A stretch of DNA of 37,337 bases from the NCBI RefSeq assembly GCF_005889715.1, contig NZ_VCKW01000058.1, positions 1 to 37,337 on the forward strand, in the 5' to 3' direction. The notes below the pieces were generated by a model, which was not told the origin of the DNA, ran no database searches, and saw only the letters and a list, made by a program, of their open reading frames with translations. Positions 1 through 7,508 of the stretch are shown here, in pieces. Within the stretch, counting starts at the first letter, position 1, and each line of letters opens with the position of its first letter. The position numbers and the translations under genes are program-made. This DNA is from Actinomadura soli. GTDB lineage: Bacteria > Actinomycetota > Actinomycetes > Streptosporangiales > Streptosporangiaceae.

Positions 1-3
1 GGG

Positions 4-2391
4 TTAGGGGGCGCGGCTGGGGACGGTTGCTATGCCGGTTCTGGTGCGGACTATGGCTATGTCTCCCTCCTTGTCGGTGCGGTGGACCTGGGTGCGGAGA
101 TGGTGCAGGAGTCTGAGGGTCGCCGGGGACGGGTGGCCGTAGTCGTTGGGTTCGCCGACCGAGATCAGGGAGATGGAGGCGTGGGCGGCGGCCAGGAAGC
201 GGTGGTCCTGGCTGCGGGAGCCGTGGTGAGGGACCTTCAGGACGTCGACAGGAGGGACTGCGGACTCCAGGGCGCGTTGGGCCTCGGCTTCGATGTCGCC
301 TGCGAGGAGGGCGCTGAAGCCGGGCCTGCGGGCGACGACGACCACGCTCGCGTTGTTGATCGTGGTGCCGTCGTCCTCGGGTGCGAGGGCCGGGCCGGTG
401 GCCGTGGGGGCGAGGACCGAGAGGGTTAGATCTCCTATGCGCCATTGCTGACCTGCTTGGGCGGATCGGGTGGGCAGGCCGTGGGTGAGGCGTGCTTCGC
501 GGCCCGATGTGAGGGACGTCGTCAGGATCGTGTGGACGTCGCGATCGCGCCGGACACCGGACGTGCCGTTGATGTGGTCGGCGTGCGGGTGGGTCAGGAT
601 GAGCACCGGGACGTCCGTTATGTGGAGGCGTCTCAGGCATCGGTCGACTGGCGCGGGGTCGGGGCCGGTGTCCACGACGACGGCTTGGCCGGGGGCCGTG
701 GACAGGGCGAGGGCGTCGCCTTGTCCGACGTCGCAGGCGACCATCTGCCAGCCCGGTGGAGGCCAGCCGGGGGCCGTCGCGCGCTGGACGAGGACGGCGA
801 TCAGGATGCCGGTCATGGCGGCGGCCACGATCAGGCGCATGCGGCGGCTGCGGAGGATCAGGACGGCGATCCCGGCCGCCACGATGAGGGTCGCGGCGCC
901 GAGGCCTCCGCTTGTCCAGGGGATCGTGGCGTAGGGCAGGGCGGCGGCGGTGCGGGCGACGCGGATGATCCAGCCGACGGCCAGGCCGGCGGGCCACACG
1001 AGCAGTCGGGCGAGGGGCAGCGAGAAGGGCGCGGTGGCGGCCGCGAGGGCGCCGAGGAGGGTGGCGGGGGCGACTGCGGGAGCGGCCAGCAGGTTCGCGA
1101 ACACTGACACGACGCCTACCTCTCCGGAGAGCATGACCAGGACCGGGGCCACGGCGAGCTGGGCTGCGGCCGCGACGGCGAGGGCGTCGGCCAGGGGGCC
1201 CGGCAGTCGGCGGGCCAGCCGTTCGCGCCACGGTGGCGCCAGGACGAGCAGGCCCGCGGTCGCCAGGACCGACAGCGCGAACCCGTACGAGCGGGCGAGC
1301 CCGGGGTCGATCAGGACGAGGAGGAGGACGGCGGCTGCCAGAGCGGGCATCCCTTGGCGCTGCCGCCCGGTGAAGAGCGCCAGCATGCCGATGAGGCCCA
1401 TGACGGCCGCCCTGAGGACGCTCGGCTCCGGGCGGGCGACCACGATGAACGCGAGCACCGCGAGAACGGCGACGGGCGGGGCGCGACGCCGGCCGAGGCC
1501 GCCGAGCCGGCACAGTCCGAGGACGGCGCCGATAACGATCGCCAGGTTCGCGCCCGAGACGACCAGGAGGTGGCTGAGCCCGGCCGCACGGAAGCCGTCG
1601 GCCAATGCCGGGTCGAGGAGGGAGGTGTCGCCCACGACCATGCCGGGGAGGACACCTCGCTGGTCGGGCGGGAGCCGGGACGACGCGGCCCGCAGCCTCG
1701 CCCGCACGCGCTCTGCGGCGCGCTGGATCTTGGACGGTGGTCGGAGGACGGCGGGCGGCCCCCGGACGATCACCACCGCCGCGAGCAGATCGGCGCCGCG
1801 GGGCGGAACGAACCGGCCGTGGAGGCGTACCCGCTGGCTGGGGACCAGGTGAAGCCATCGGTCGTGACTCGCGATCAGCAGCACGGGAACCCGGACCTTG
1901 GCCCCCGGGATCGTCTCGACCCGCGCCCGGATGATGATCACGCGGCGGCCGTTGCCCGGTCTCGGCTGGGGGTCGCCGGTCACCACGACCTCCGCGGTGG
2001 CGGTCCGGCTGTTGCGGGCGAGGTCTCGCACCGGACCCGTGTCGACGGCCGTGGCGCGGAGTGCCACCCCCGTCGCCGATGCCGCGACGCATACCAGGAC
2101 GACCCCGACCGGGCGCCGTCGTGTCGGCCATCTCCGTGGACGACTGGTCGCTGCGGAGGAGGGTCGAGCGGTTTTGGTCGAACCGCCGTGTGGATTGGCG
2201 CCTGTGGCGGGTGAGGGCGCGGGGTTGGGGCGGGTTCGTGACGGGCGGCGGTGGGTCACCAGGAGGTAGAGGGCTGCCAGGGTCGTAGCGGCGGCGAGGG
2301 CGTAGGTGAGGGACGCCGGGAGGCCGATGGTCGCGGCGGCCGTGAGCCAGGTGGCGAGCGCGGGGGCGAGCAAGCGGAGGTCGTGGGTCAT
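4..2391 (-). CDS. comEC: ComEC/Rec2-type DNA internalisation channel
   Basis: A 795-residue polytopic membrane protein, the family's usual size. In competent bacteria ComEC carries one DNA strand across the cytoplasmic membrane. Order seen: short hydrophobic N-terminus, a basic Pro/Arg-rich linker, an OB-like soluble segment, the competence core (GDTSLL and SHLLVVSGANLAI motifs) with many membrane helices, then a C-terminal metallo-beta-lactamase domain with DVGQGDA, THPHADH, PHHGS and a late GHPSP. The metal-binding histidines look intact, so the nuclease-like domain may be active. The start ATG overlaps the comEA stop in an ATGA, which implies translational coupling. The same frame stays open further upstream, but that part lies over comEA and is not coding. 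Natural transformation is rarely shown in this phylum, so the physiological role is inferred. Confidence 0.93.
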   Translation of the reverse strand: MTHDLRLLAPALATWLTAAATIGLPASLTYALAAATTLAALYLLVTHRRPSRTRPNPAPSPATGANPHGGSTKTARPSSAATSRPRRWPTRRRPVGVVLVCVAASATGVALRATAVDTGPVRDLARNSRTATAEVVVTGDPQPRPGNGRRVIIIRARVETIPGAKVRVPVLLIASHDRWLHLVPSQRVRLHGRFVPPRGADLLAAVVIVRGPPAVLRPPSKIQRAAERVRARLRAASSRLPPDQRGVLPGMVVGDTSLLDPALADGFRAAGLSHLLVVSGANLAIVIGAVLGLCRLGGLGRRRAPPVAVLAVLAFIVVARPEPSVLRAAVMGLIGMLALFTGRQRQGMPALAAAVLLLVLIDPGLARSYGFALSVLATAGLLVLAPPWRERLARRLPGPLADALAVAAAAQLAVAPVLVMLSGEVGVVSVFANLLAAPAVAPATLLGALAAATAPFSLPLARLLVWPAGLAVGWIIRVARTAAALPYATIPWTSGGLGAATLIVAAGIAVLILRSRRMRLIVAAAMTGILIAVLVQRATAPGWPPPGWQMVACDVGQGDALALSTAPGQAVVVDTGPDPAPVDRCLRRLHITDVPVLILTHPHADHINGTSGVRRDRDVHTILTTSLTSGREARLTHGLPTRSAQAGQQWRIGDLTLSVLAPTATGPALAPEDDGTTINNASVVVVARRPGFSALLAGDIEAEAQRALESAVPPVDVLKVPHHGSRSQDHRFLAAAHASISLISVGEPNDYGHPSPATLRLLHHLRTQVHRTDKEGDIAIVRTRTGIATVPSRAP

Positions 2392-3086
2392 ACACGGACC
2401 ATCGGCTTCAGGTCGGAGAAGCGGCGGGCGCCTATGCCGCTGACGTCCTGGAGTTGTTCGATCGAGCGGAATCCGCCGTGCTGGGTGCGGTAGTCGACGA
2501 TCCGCTGGGCGAGGACGGGGCCGACGCCGGGGAGATCGTCCAGTTGCTCGGCGGTGGCGGTGTTGAGATCGAGAGGGGCGCCGGGCGCCGCGGAACCGCC
2601 GGGTGCAGGCGAGGACGGGGCGCCGGCAACGGGCGCGAGACCGCGGACGCCCACCGGGATCTGCTCGCCGTCCACCAGTTTCCGGGCGAGGTTGAGGGCG
2701 CCGGTCTTCGCGCCGGGGCGCACGCCGCCCGCCGCCTTGATCGCCTCGGCGACCCGGGAGCCGGACGGCAAGGCGATCACTCCGGGACGCCTGACCTTGC
2801 CGAGGACGTGCACGACCACCGGGGAGCCTGCCGCCGGGCTCGCGGACACGGCGGGCCGGACCTCCGCGATGGTGGCGCTCGGTAGCGGGCTCGCGGAAGG
2901 CTGCGGGCGCGGCCGGGCCAGCCACAGGTAGCCGGCGGCCACGACGGCGGCGATCACGCCGATGAGGACGAGGATGCGGACGTTCGACCGGTCGGGGCCC
3001 GCTCGTAAGCGGGCCGACGGCGGTGTCTCGGGAGGGGTGAGCCGGCCCATCAGGGAGTGCAGCCGGTCCCGCGTGTCGGTTCTCAT
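2388..3086 (-). CDS. comEA: ComEA-type membrane-anchored DNA-binding protein
   Basis: A 232-residue protein that in competent bacteria binds incoming double-stranded DNA outside the membrane and hands it to ComEC. Residues 1-36 are cytoplasmic and charged, and 37-57 form one membrane helix. A Pro/Ala linker leads to an SLBB domain around 90-155 (VHVLGKVRRPGV). The C-terminal 60 residues hold tandem helix-hairpin-helix motifs (LNTATAEQLDDLPGVGP and VSGIGARRFSDL). This is the standard Gram-positive layout. It is the first gene of the comEA-comEC pair. The degV stop lies about 75 bp upstream on the same strand, so all three may share a transcript. Confidence 0.93.
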   Translation of the reverse strand: MRTDTRDRLHSLMGRLTPPETPPSARLRAGPDRSNVRILVLIGVIAAVVAAGYLWLARPRPQPSASPLPSATIAEVRPAVSASPAAGSPVVVHVLGKVRRPGVIALPSGSRVAEAIKAAGGVRPGAKTGALNLARKLVDGEQIPVGVRGLAPVAGAPSSPAPGGSAAPGAPLDLNTATAEQLDDLPGVGPVLAQRIVDYRTQHGGFRSIEQLQDVSGIGARRFSDLKPMVRV

Positions 3087-3137
3087 GTCGACAGACGGTA
3101 AGCGGGGCGCACAGACCGGCCTGCACGCTTCGCGAAT

Positions 3138-3146
3138 TGTGGATAA
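3138..3146 (-). other. DnaA-box-like nonamer
   Basis: The plus strand reads TGTGGATAA, so the minus strand has TTATCCACA, the consensus DnaA box. It lies alone in the 75-bp gap between degV and comEA. A single copy proves nothing: it could titrate DnaA, regulate comEA, or be chance. Confidence 0.25.
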
Positions 3147-3161
3147 CTCTGGGTCAGCGGT

Positions 3162-3995
3162 TCAGAGGTGGGGGGCCACGATGACGGCGAGCATGCCGGG
3201 GCCAACGTGGGCGCCGATGACCGGGCCGACCTCGCCGACGTGGACGTCCTGGACGTGCGGAATGCGTTCGCGGAGCCGGGCGGCCAGCGACTCGGCGCGG
3301 GCCCGGGCGGCGAGGTGCTGGACGCCGAGATCAACGTGCCGGTCGCCGGCCTCGACGACCGCCAGTTCCTCCAGCCGTGCCAGGGCGCGCGTGGAGGTCC
3401 GGACCTTCTCCAGCGGTTCGATACGGCCGTTCGTGATGTCGAGGAGGGGTTTCACCATGAGCGCCGAACCGAGCAGGGTGGCCGCGGCGCCGATCCGTCC
3501 ACCGCGCCTCAGGTACTCCAGGTTGTCGACGTACAGGAGCGACCGGGTGAGTTCGGCCCGGCGCAGGGCGGCGTCCGCGGCTTGCTCACCCGTCCCGCCG
3601 GACCTGGCGGTGGCCGCCGCGGAGAGGACGGCGAACCCGAGGCCCATCCCGATGGTTCCGCTGTCGACGACCCTTACGGGGACGGGTGCGTCATCGGCGG
3701 CGAGCCGTGCCGCCTCTACTGTCCCGGACATGGCGGCGGACAGGTGAACGGAGACGACTTCGCCCGCGCCCGCGTCCACGGCGGCTCTGTAGGCGTCCGC
3801 GAAGCGGGCTGGAGAGGGACGGGACGTGGTGATGTTCAGCGCCTGGGCCGCCTCGCCGGTGCTGATGTCGTGTTCGTCCCGGGTGGCGCCGCCGACGGCG
3901 ATCTGCAGGGGGACGACGGTCAGCGAGTACTGCTGGGCTACGCCCGGTGGAAGGTAGGCGGTCGAGTCAGTGACGACCGCGACGGCGCTGCCCAT
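3162..3995 (-). CDS. DegV family (fatty-acid-binding) protein
   Basis: A 277-residue soluble protein covering the whole DegV fold. The N-terminus has VVTDSTAYLP, followed by a TSRPSPARF segment corresponding to the family's TSQPS loop, and later VDNLEYLRRGGRIG, a strongly conserved stretch. DegV proteins bind a fatty acid; some (FakB) present it to the kinase FakA for phosphorylation. No fakA-like Dak-domain gene is in the window. Genes of this family sit beside comEA-comEC in many actinobacteria. The start has no Shine-Dalgarno sequence, but TAGCGT (4002-4007) ends exactly six bases before the ATG, which suggests a leaderless mRNA. The amidohydrolase gene ends 28 bp upstream. Confidence 0.88.
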   Translation of the reverse strand: MGSAVAVVTDSTAYLPPGVAQQYSLTVVPLQIAVGGATRDEHDISTGEAAQALNITTSRPSPARFADAYRAAVDAGAGEVVSVHLSAAMSGTVEAARLAADDAPVPVRVVDSGTIGMGLGFAVLSAAATARSGGTGEQAADAALRRAELTRSLLYVDNLEYLRRGGRIGAAATLLGSALMVKPLLDITNGRIEPLEKVRTSTRALARLEELAVVEAGDRHVDLGVQHLAARARAESLAARLRERIPHVQDVHVGEVGPVIGAHVGPGMLAVIVAPHL

Positions 3996-4001
3996 GAGGG
4001 G

Positions 4002-4007
4002 ACGCTA
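4002..4007 (-). promoter_or_regulatory. Candidate -10 box for a leaderless degV transcript
   Basis: On the minus strand TAGCGT fits the actinobacterial TANNNT -10. Six bases separate it from the degV ATG, so position +1 would be the A of the start codon. No good -35 is visible. It overlaps no gene, lying in the 28-bp gap. Confidence 0.35.
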
Positions 4008-4023
4008 CCCGCGCGAGACTGCG

Positions 4024-5238
4024 TCAGGGCTGGACGGGCACGCCGCCGCGCCAGATCCGCAGGGCGCGGAGGCCGAACGCCCAGGCGAACGCGCCCTCGT
4101 GGTCGGCGTCCCACAGGACGATGTCCGCGAGCATGCCGGGCGCGAGGGAGCCGCGGTCGCCGACGCGGAGGGCCGCGGCACCGCCGAGGGTGGCGGCGCG
4201 CAGGGCCTCGGTGACGCTGAGGCCGAACATGGCGACGGACAGCCCGATGACGAGGGGCATGGACGTGATGCCGCACTGGCCGGGGTTGTGGTCGGTGCCG
4301 AGCGCGACGGTGACGCCGCGGTCGAGCATCTGCCGGACGGGTGCGGGCGCGCGGCTGCTGTTGAGGGCACTGCCCGGGCAGACGGTGGCGGTGACGCCGG
4401 CGTGGGCGAGGGCCTTGATGTCGTCGTCGTTGGCCTGGGTGAGCAGGTCGGCGGACGCGCAGCCGACCTCGGCGGCGACCTGCGCGGCGCCGACGCGCTC
4501 GTTGGCGCAGGCGTGCATCCTGGCCTTCAGGCCGGCGCGCTTGCCGGTGAGCAGGAGGGCGCGGGCCTCTTCGGCGGTGAAGTGGCCCTCGTCGCAGTAG
4601 ACGTCGATCGAGTCGGCACCCGCCACGGCGGCGTCGCCCGCCCACAGGCGGACGGCCTCGATGTAGTCGCGGCGGCGGCCGAAGAACTCGGGCGGCAGGA
4701 TGTGCGCGGCGAGGAACGTCGCGTGGATGCGCGGCATGGCCGGTTCGCCTTCGAGCGACCGCAGCATCCGGATGTCGGCGAGTTCGCCGTCGCGGGTGAG
4801 GTGGTAGCCGGTCTTGGCCTCGACGGTGGTCGTCCCGGCGAGGATCCACTGGCGGAGCCGTTCGCGGACACCGTTGCAGAGCGTCCACGGGTCGGTTCCC
4901 CGGGTGACGGTCACGGTGGAGTTGACGCCGCCGCCCGCCGCGGTGATGGCGGAATGGGACGATCCGCTGGTGCGCATGGCGAGCTCGGCCCAGCGGTTGC
5001 CCGCGTAGACCGGGTGGGAGTGCGCGTCGATGAGCCCTGGGGTGACCAGTCCGCCGCCGAGGTTCTCCACGTGGTCGACGTCGACGATGTCGTCGATGAT
5101 GCCGGGGACGCGCTGCGGCAGGTCGGACGCGGGCCCCGCCCAGACGATGCGGTCGTCGTGAATGAGCACGGCCGCGTTGCTGCAGACGTCGGTGCCCGTC
5201 CAGAGCCTGCCGATGTTCGTCAACAGCCGTACGGTCAT
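4024..5238 (-). CDS. Imidazolonepropionase-like amidohydrolase with altered active site
   Basis: A 404-residue amidohydrolase-superfamily protein. Over its length it matches imidazolonepropionase (HutI, 4-imidazolone-5-propanoate hydrolase of histidine breakdown): AGNRWAE, AAGGGVNSTV, EAKTGYHL, TFLAAHILPPE, and GTDHNPG near the end. Metal ligands are present: His73 and His75 (HSH), His242 and Asp316. However, the catalytic Glu three residues after His242 (HxxE in HutI) is Ala245, and the His of the SADHL motif is Leu265. Both have catalytic roles in the Bacillus enzyme, as I recall. No hutH, hutU or hutG is nearby. A different amidohydrolase substrate is therefore plausible, and I give no symbol. 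It precedes degV by 28 bp on the same strand. Confidence 0.8.
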   Translation of the reverse strand: MTVRLLTNIGRLWTGTDVCSNAAVLIHDDRIVWAGPASDLPQRVPGIIDDIVDVDHVENLGGGLVTPGLIDAHSHPVYAGNRWAELAMRTSGSSHSAITAAGGGVNSTVTVTRGTDPWTLCNGVRERLRQWILAGTTTVEAKTGYHLTRDGELADIRMLRSLEGEPAMPRIHATFLAAHILPPEFFGRRRDYIEAVRLWAGDAAVAGADSIDVYCDEGHFTAEEARALLLTGKRAGLKARMHACANERVGAAQVAAEVGCASADLLTQANDDDIKALAHAGVTATVCPGSALNSSRAPAPVRQMLDRGVTVALGTDHNPGQCGITSMPLVIGLSVAMFGLSVTEALRAATLGGAAALRVGDRGSLAPGMLADIVLWDADHEGAFAWAFGLRALRIWRGGVPVQP

Positions 5239-5306
5239 AGGGTCACCGACCTGGGTGGGGCATGGCGCGCTTCAGCGCGGAACCGGGCGCCGTGGGGCGA
5301 TGGTGC

Positions 5307-5415
5307 GGGCCGCCTGCCCTCTTTCCCAGGGTCGGGCCTGCCGTGCGTGTGGGGCGGGCCACTTGCTCTCGATCTCGCACTGGACCTGTCATGCGTGGGC
5401 CACCTGCTCTCGATC
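5307..5415. repeat. Three degenerate copies of a 19-bp repeat
   Basis: Copies at 5356-5374 and 5397-5415 read GGGCCAC(T/C)TGCTCTCGATC, differing at one base. A weaker third copy at 5307-5325 matches about 14 of 19 positions. Start-to-start spacing is 49 and 41 bp. Function is unknown; they lie 70-180 bp upstream of the amidohydrolase start. Confidence 0.55.
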
Positions 5416-5752
5416 CGAAACGCCGACTGGGTGCCGGCGACTCACCGTCGGTGGGTCGGGCGGTCGGGCGACCACCACTGGCAACGAGACCGGAGATATC
5501 GGTTTCGTCACGGTAGTGCACTGAAGGCCCGCCCGACAACCTCTGATCGCAGCGCATCGACAGCCATCACCCCGCCCCTTAGCTCTACGACCGTACGGAT
5601 TTCAACCTGACCGTCAAGCCGATTGGGGAAGCTGTCACCGTTCAGCGACCAGGATGAACCCAGGGACGGCTTCCAGGCACCCTTTAACGCTTTACAAGCA
5701 GGACCGAAACCGGTTTCCGTGGTCCGGAACCCTCCCGGCCTGGGGGTCAGAA

Positions 5753-5829
5753 CCCAAACCTCAGGCCCCGGACTTCACGGCCCCCAAACCTCAGGCTCCG
5801 GACGTCACGGCCCGGTGTCACGGCCCGGT
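5753..5829. repeat. Tandem 30-bp and 13-bp repeats downstream of hflX
   Basis: Two adjacent 30-bp units (5753-5782 and 5783-5812) beginning CCCAAACCTCAGGC differ at two positions. They run into a perfect 13-bp tandem duplication, GTCACGGCCCGGT (5804-5816 and 5817-5829). The array ends 15 bp from the hflX stop codon, where a terminator would be expected. Confidence 0.75.
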
Positions 5830-5844
5830 GCGCGGCCCCAAGGG

Positions 5845-7302
5845 TCAGGCGGTGGGTGCCACGGTTTCGTAGCGGGACAGTTCCCCGGCGAGGTCCGCTG
5901 GCATCCTGGCGTGGAGCATGGTGCCCTCCGCCAGGTGCTCCTGCTTGAGCACCTCGCCGCGCTCGTGGACCTGCGCGACGAGGTCGCCGCGCTCGTACGG
6001 CACCACGACGTGCAGTTCGCTCTCCAGCCCGGGCAGGTCGGCCTCGATGGCCGCGCGCAGCTCCTCGATGCCGAACCCGGTGCGGGCGGACACGACGACG
6101 CTGTGCGGCTCCCGCCGCTGGAGGCGGGCGATCGCGAGCTCGTCCGCGGCGTCCGCCTTGTTGATGACGATGATCTCGGGGATCTCGTCGGCGTCGATCT
6201 CCCGCAGCACCTCGCGGACGGCGTCGATCTGCGCCTCGGGGGCCGGGTCGGAGCCGTCCACGACGTGCAGGATCAGCCCGGCGTCGGTGACCTCCTCCAG
6301 CGTCGAGCGGAACGCCTCGACGAGCTGGTGCGGCAGGTGCCGGACGAACCCGACGGTGTCGGCGAGGGTGTAGGCGCGGCCGCCGGGCGTCTCGGCGCGC
6401 CGGACGGTCGGGTCGAGGGTGGCGAACAGCGCGTCCTCCACCAGGACCCCGGCGCCGGTGAGCCGGTTGAGCAGGGACGACTTGCCCGCGTTGGTGTAGC
6501 CGGCGATGGCGACGGCGGGCACCGCGTGGCGGCGCCGCTCGCCGCGCTTGGTGTCGCGCGACTTGGACATCTCGGCGATCTGCCGGCGCAGCTTGGCCAT
6601 CCGGGTGCGGATCCGCCGCCGGTCCAGCTCGATCTTGGTCTCGCCGGGCCCGCGGCCGCCGATCCCGACGCCGCCGGCGGCGCGGCCGCCGACCTGCCGG
6701 GACAGGTTGCCGCCCCAGCCGCGCAGCCGCGGCAGCAGGTAGTCGAGCTGCGCCAGCTCGACCTGCGCCTTGCCTTCGCGGCTCTTGGCGTGCTGGGCGA
6801 AGATGTCCAGGATCAGGGCGGTCCGGTCGATCACCTTGACCTGGACGGTCTCCTCCAGGTGCCGGAGCTGGCTCGGGGCCAGCTCGCCGTCGCAGATGAC
6901 GGTGTCGGCGCCGGTGGCGATGACGATGTCGCGCAGCTCCGCGGCCTTGCCGGAGCCGATGTAGGTGGCCGGGTCGGGGCGGTGCCGCCGCTGGACGAGG
7001 GCCTCCAGCACCTGGGAGCCGGCCGTCTCGGCGAGGAGCGCCAGCTCGCGCAGGGAGTTCTCGGCGGCCTCGGCGGTGCCCTCCGTCCACACGCCGACGA
7101 GGACGACCCGCTCCAGCCGGAGCGCGCGGTACTCGACTTCGGTGACGTCGGTCAGTTCGGTGGACAGGCCCGCGATGCGGCGCAGTGCCCGCCGGTCGTC
7201 GAGGTCGAGCTCCCCCGTCATGGGCTCGTAGTCGGCTTCGTTCTGAGCGTCTACGTCCCGAGCTTCGAGCCCGGTCTGGTCTGCAGAGAATGGCTGAGTC
7301 AT
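5845..7302 (-). CDS. hflX: HflX ribosome-associated GTPase
   Basis: A 485-residue GTPase that binds the large ribosomal subunit and splits stalled 70S ribosomes under stress. Residues 60-200 form the HflX N-terminal domain (VGVWTEG, YIGSGKAAEL, FAQHAKSREGKAQVELAQL). The glycine-rich segment typical of the family follows (RAAGGVGIGGRGPGE, about 207-221), then a helical linker and the G domain: G1 GYTNAGKS (268-275), G3 DTVG near 315, G4 NKAD. The chosen ATG at 7300-7302 gives the MTQPF start with an AGAGGA just upstream; in-frame ATGs at 7326 and 7356 would add up to 18 poorly conserved residues. In actinobacteria hflX usually lies downstream of miaA-dapF; here a metabolic block separates them. 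Confidence 0.93.
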   Translation of the reverse strand: MTQPFSADQTGLEARDVDAQNEADYEPMTGELDLDDRRALRRIAGLSTELTDVTEVEYRALRLERVVLVGVWTEGTAEAAENSLRELALLAETAGSQVLEALVQRRHRPDPATYIGSGKAAELRDIVIATGADTVICDGELAPSQLRHLEETVQVKVIDRTALILDIFAQHAKSREGKAQVELAQLDYLLPRLRGWGGNLSRQVGGRAAGGVGIGGRGPGETKIELDRRRIRTRMAKLRRQIAEMSKSRDTKRGERRRHAVPAVAIAGYTNAGKSSLLNRLTGAGVLVEDALFATLDPTVRRAETPGGRAYTLADTVGFVRHLPHQLVEAFRSTLEEVTDAGLILHVVDGSDPAPEAQIDAVREVLREIDADEIPEIIVINKADAADELAIARLQRREPHSVVVSARTGFGIEELRAAIEADLPGLESELHVVVPYERGDLVAQVHERGEVLKQEHLAEGTMLHARMPADLAGELSRYETVAPTA

Positions 7303-7423
7303 ATGTCCTCTGTGCAACGCCGCCATGCGGCAGTGTCTTCCCGCCGATCGTCTCACGCACCGTCCCCCGTGGTCACGCGGTTATCCACGCCATCTGAGGC
7401 AAGTCCCTGAGACGGGCCCCGCG

Positions 7424-7453
7424 TTGACCCCTCTCGGCACCGCCGAGTAGCGT
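7424..7453 (+). promoter_or_regulatory. Candidate promoter of aceB
   Basis: TTGACC (7424-7429), an 18-bp spacer and TAGCGT (7448-7453) fit the actinobacterial housekeeping consensus TTGACN / TANNNT. A start site near 7460 would give a leader of about 50 bases before aceB, which has its own ribosome binding site. Downstream lie two imperfect dyads: TTCT...AGAA (7453-7469), over the expected start site, and TTTC-N7-GAAA (7476-7490). These could bind a repressor, perhaps IclR-type as for other glyoxylate genes, but no regulator gene adjoins. Confidence 0.5.
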
Positions 7454-7508
7454 TCTTCACATAACAGAAGTCGAATTTCACGATACGAAAAAACGGAAGG
7501 GCAGGCAG

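Larger units (their letters stand above)
5239..5844. other. 606-base gene-free stretch between hflX and the amidohydrolase gene
   Basis: Both flanking genes run on the minus strand, so this holds the end of the hflX transcript and the promoter of the amidohydrolase gene. I see no convincing gene; a 104-codon minus-strand frame (5243-5557) has no family resemblance. The stretch contains the degenerate and tandem repeats listed separately. No promoter could be placed confidently. Confidence 0.6.

Noticed and set aside
2392..3126. Upstream extension of the comEC frame (a 1040-codon open frame)
   Set aside because: It overlaps comEA in another frame, has no similarity to ComEC, and the ATGA junction fixes the start at 2391.
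5243..5557. 104-codon minus-strand frame just upstream of the amidohydrolase
   Set aside because: Arg/Pro/Gly-rich, no family resemblance, no ribosome binding site; its internal similarity comes from the DNA repeats there.
5753..5829. Possible CRISPR array
   Set aside because: Units abut with no spacers and there are only two; no cas gene nearby.
7381..7389. TTATCCACG, near-match to a DnaA box
   Set aside because: One mismatch, single copy, far from any origin gene; likely chance.
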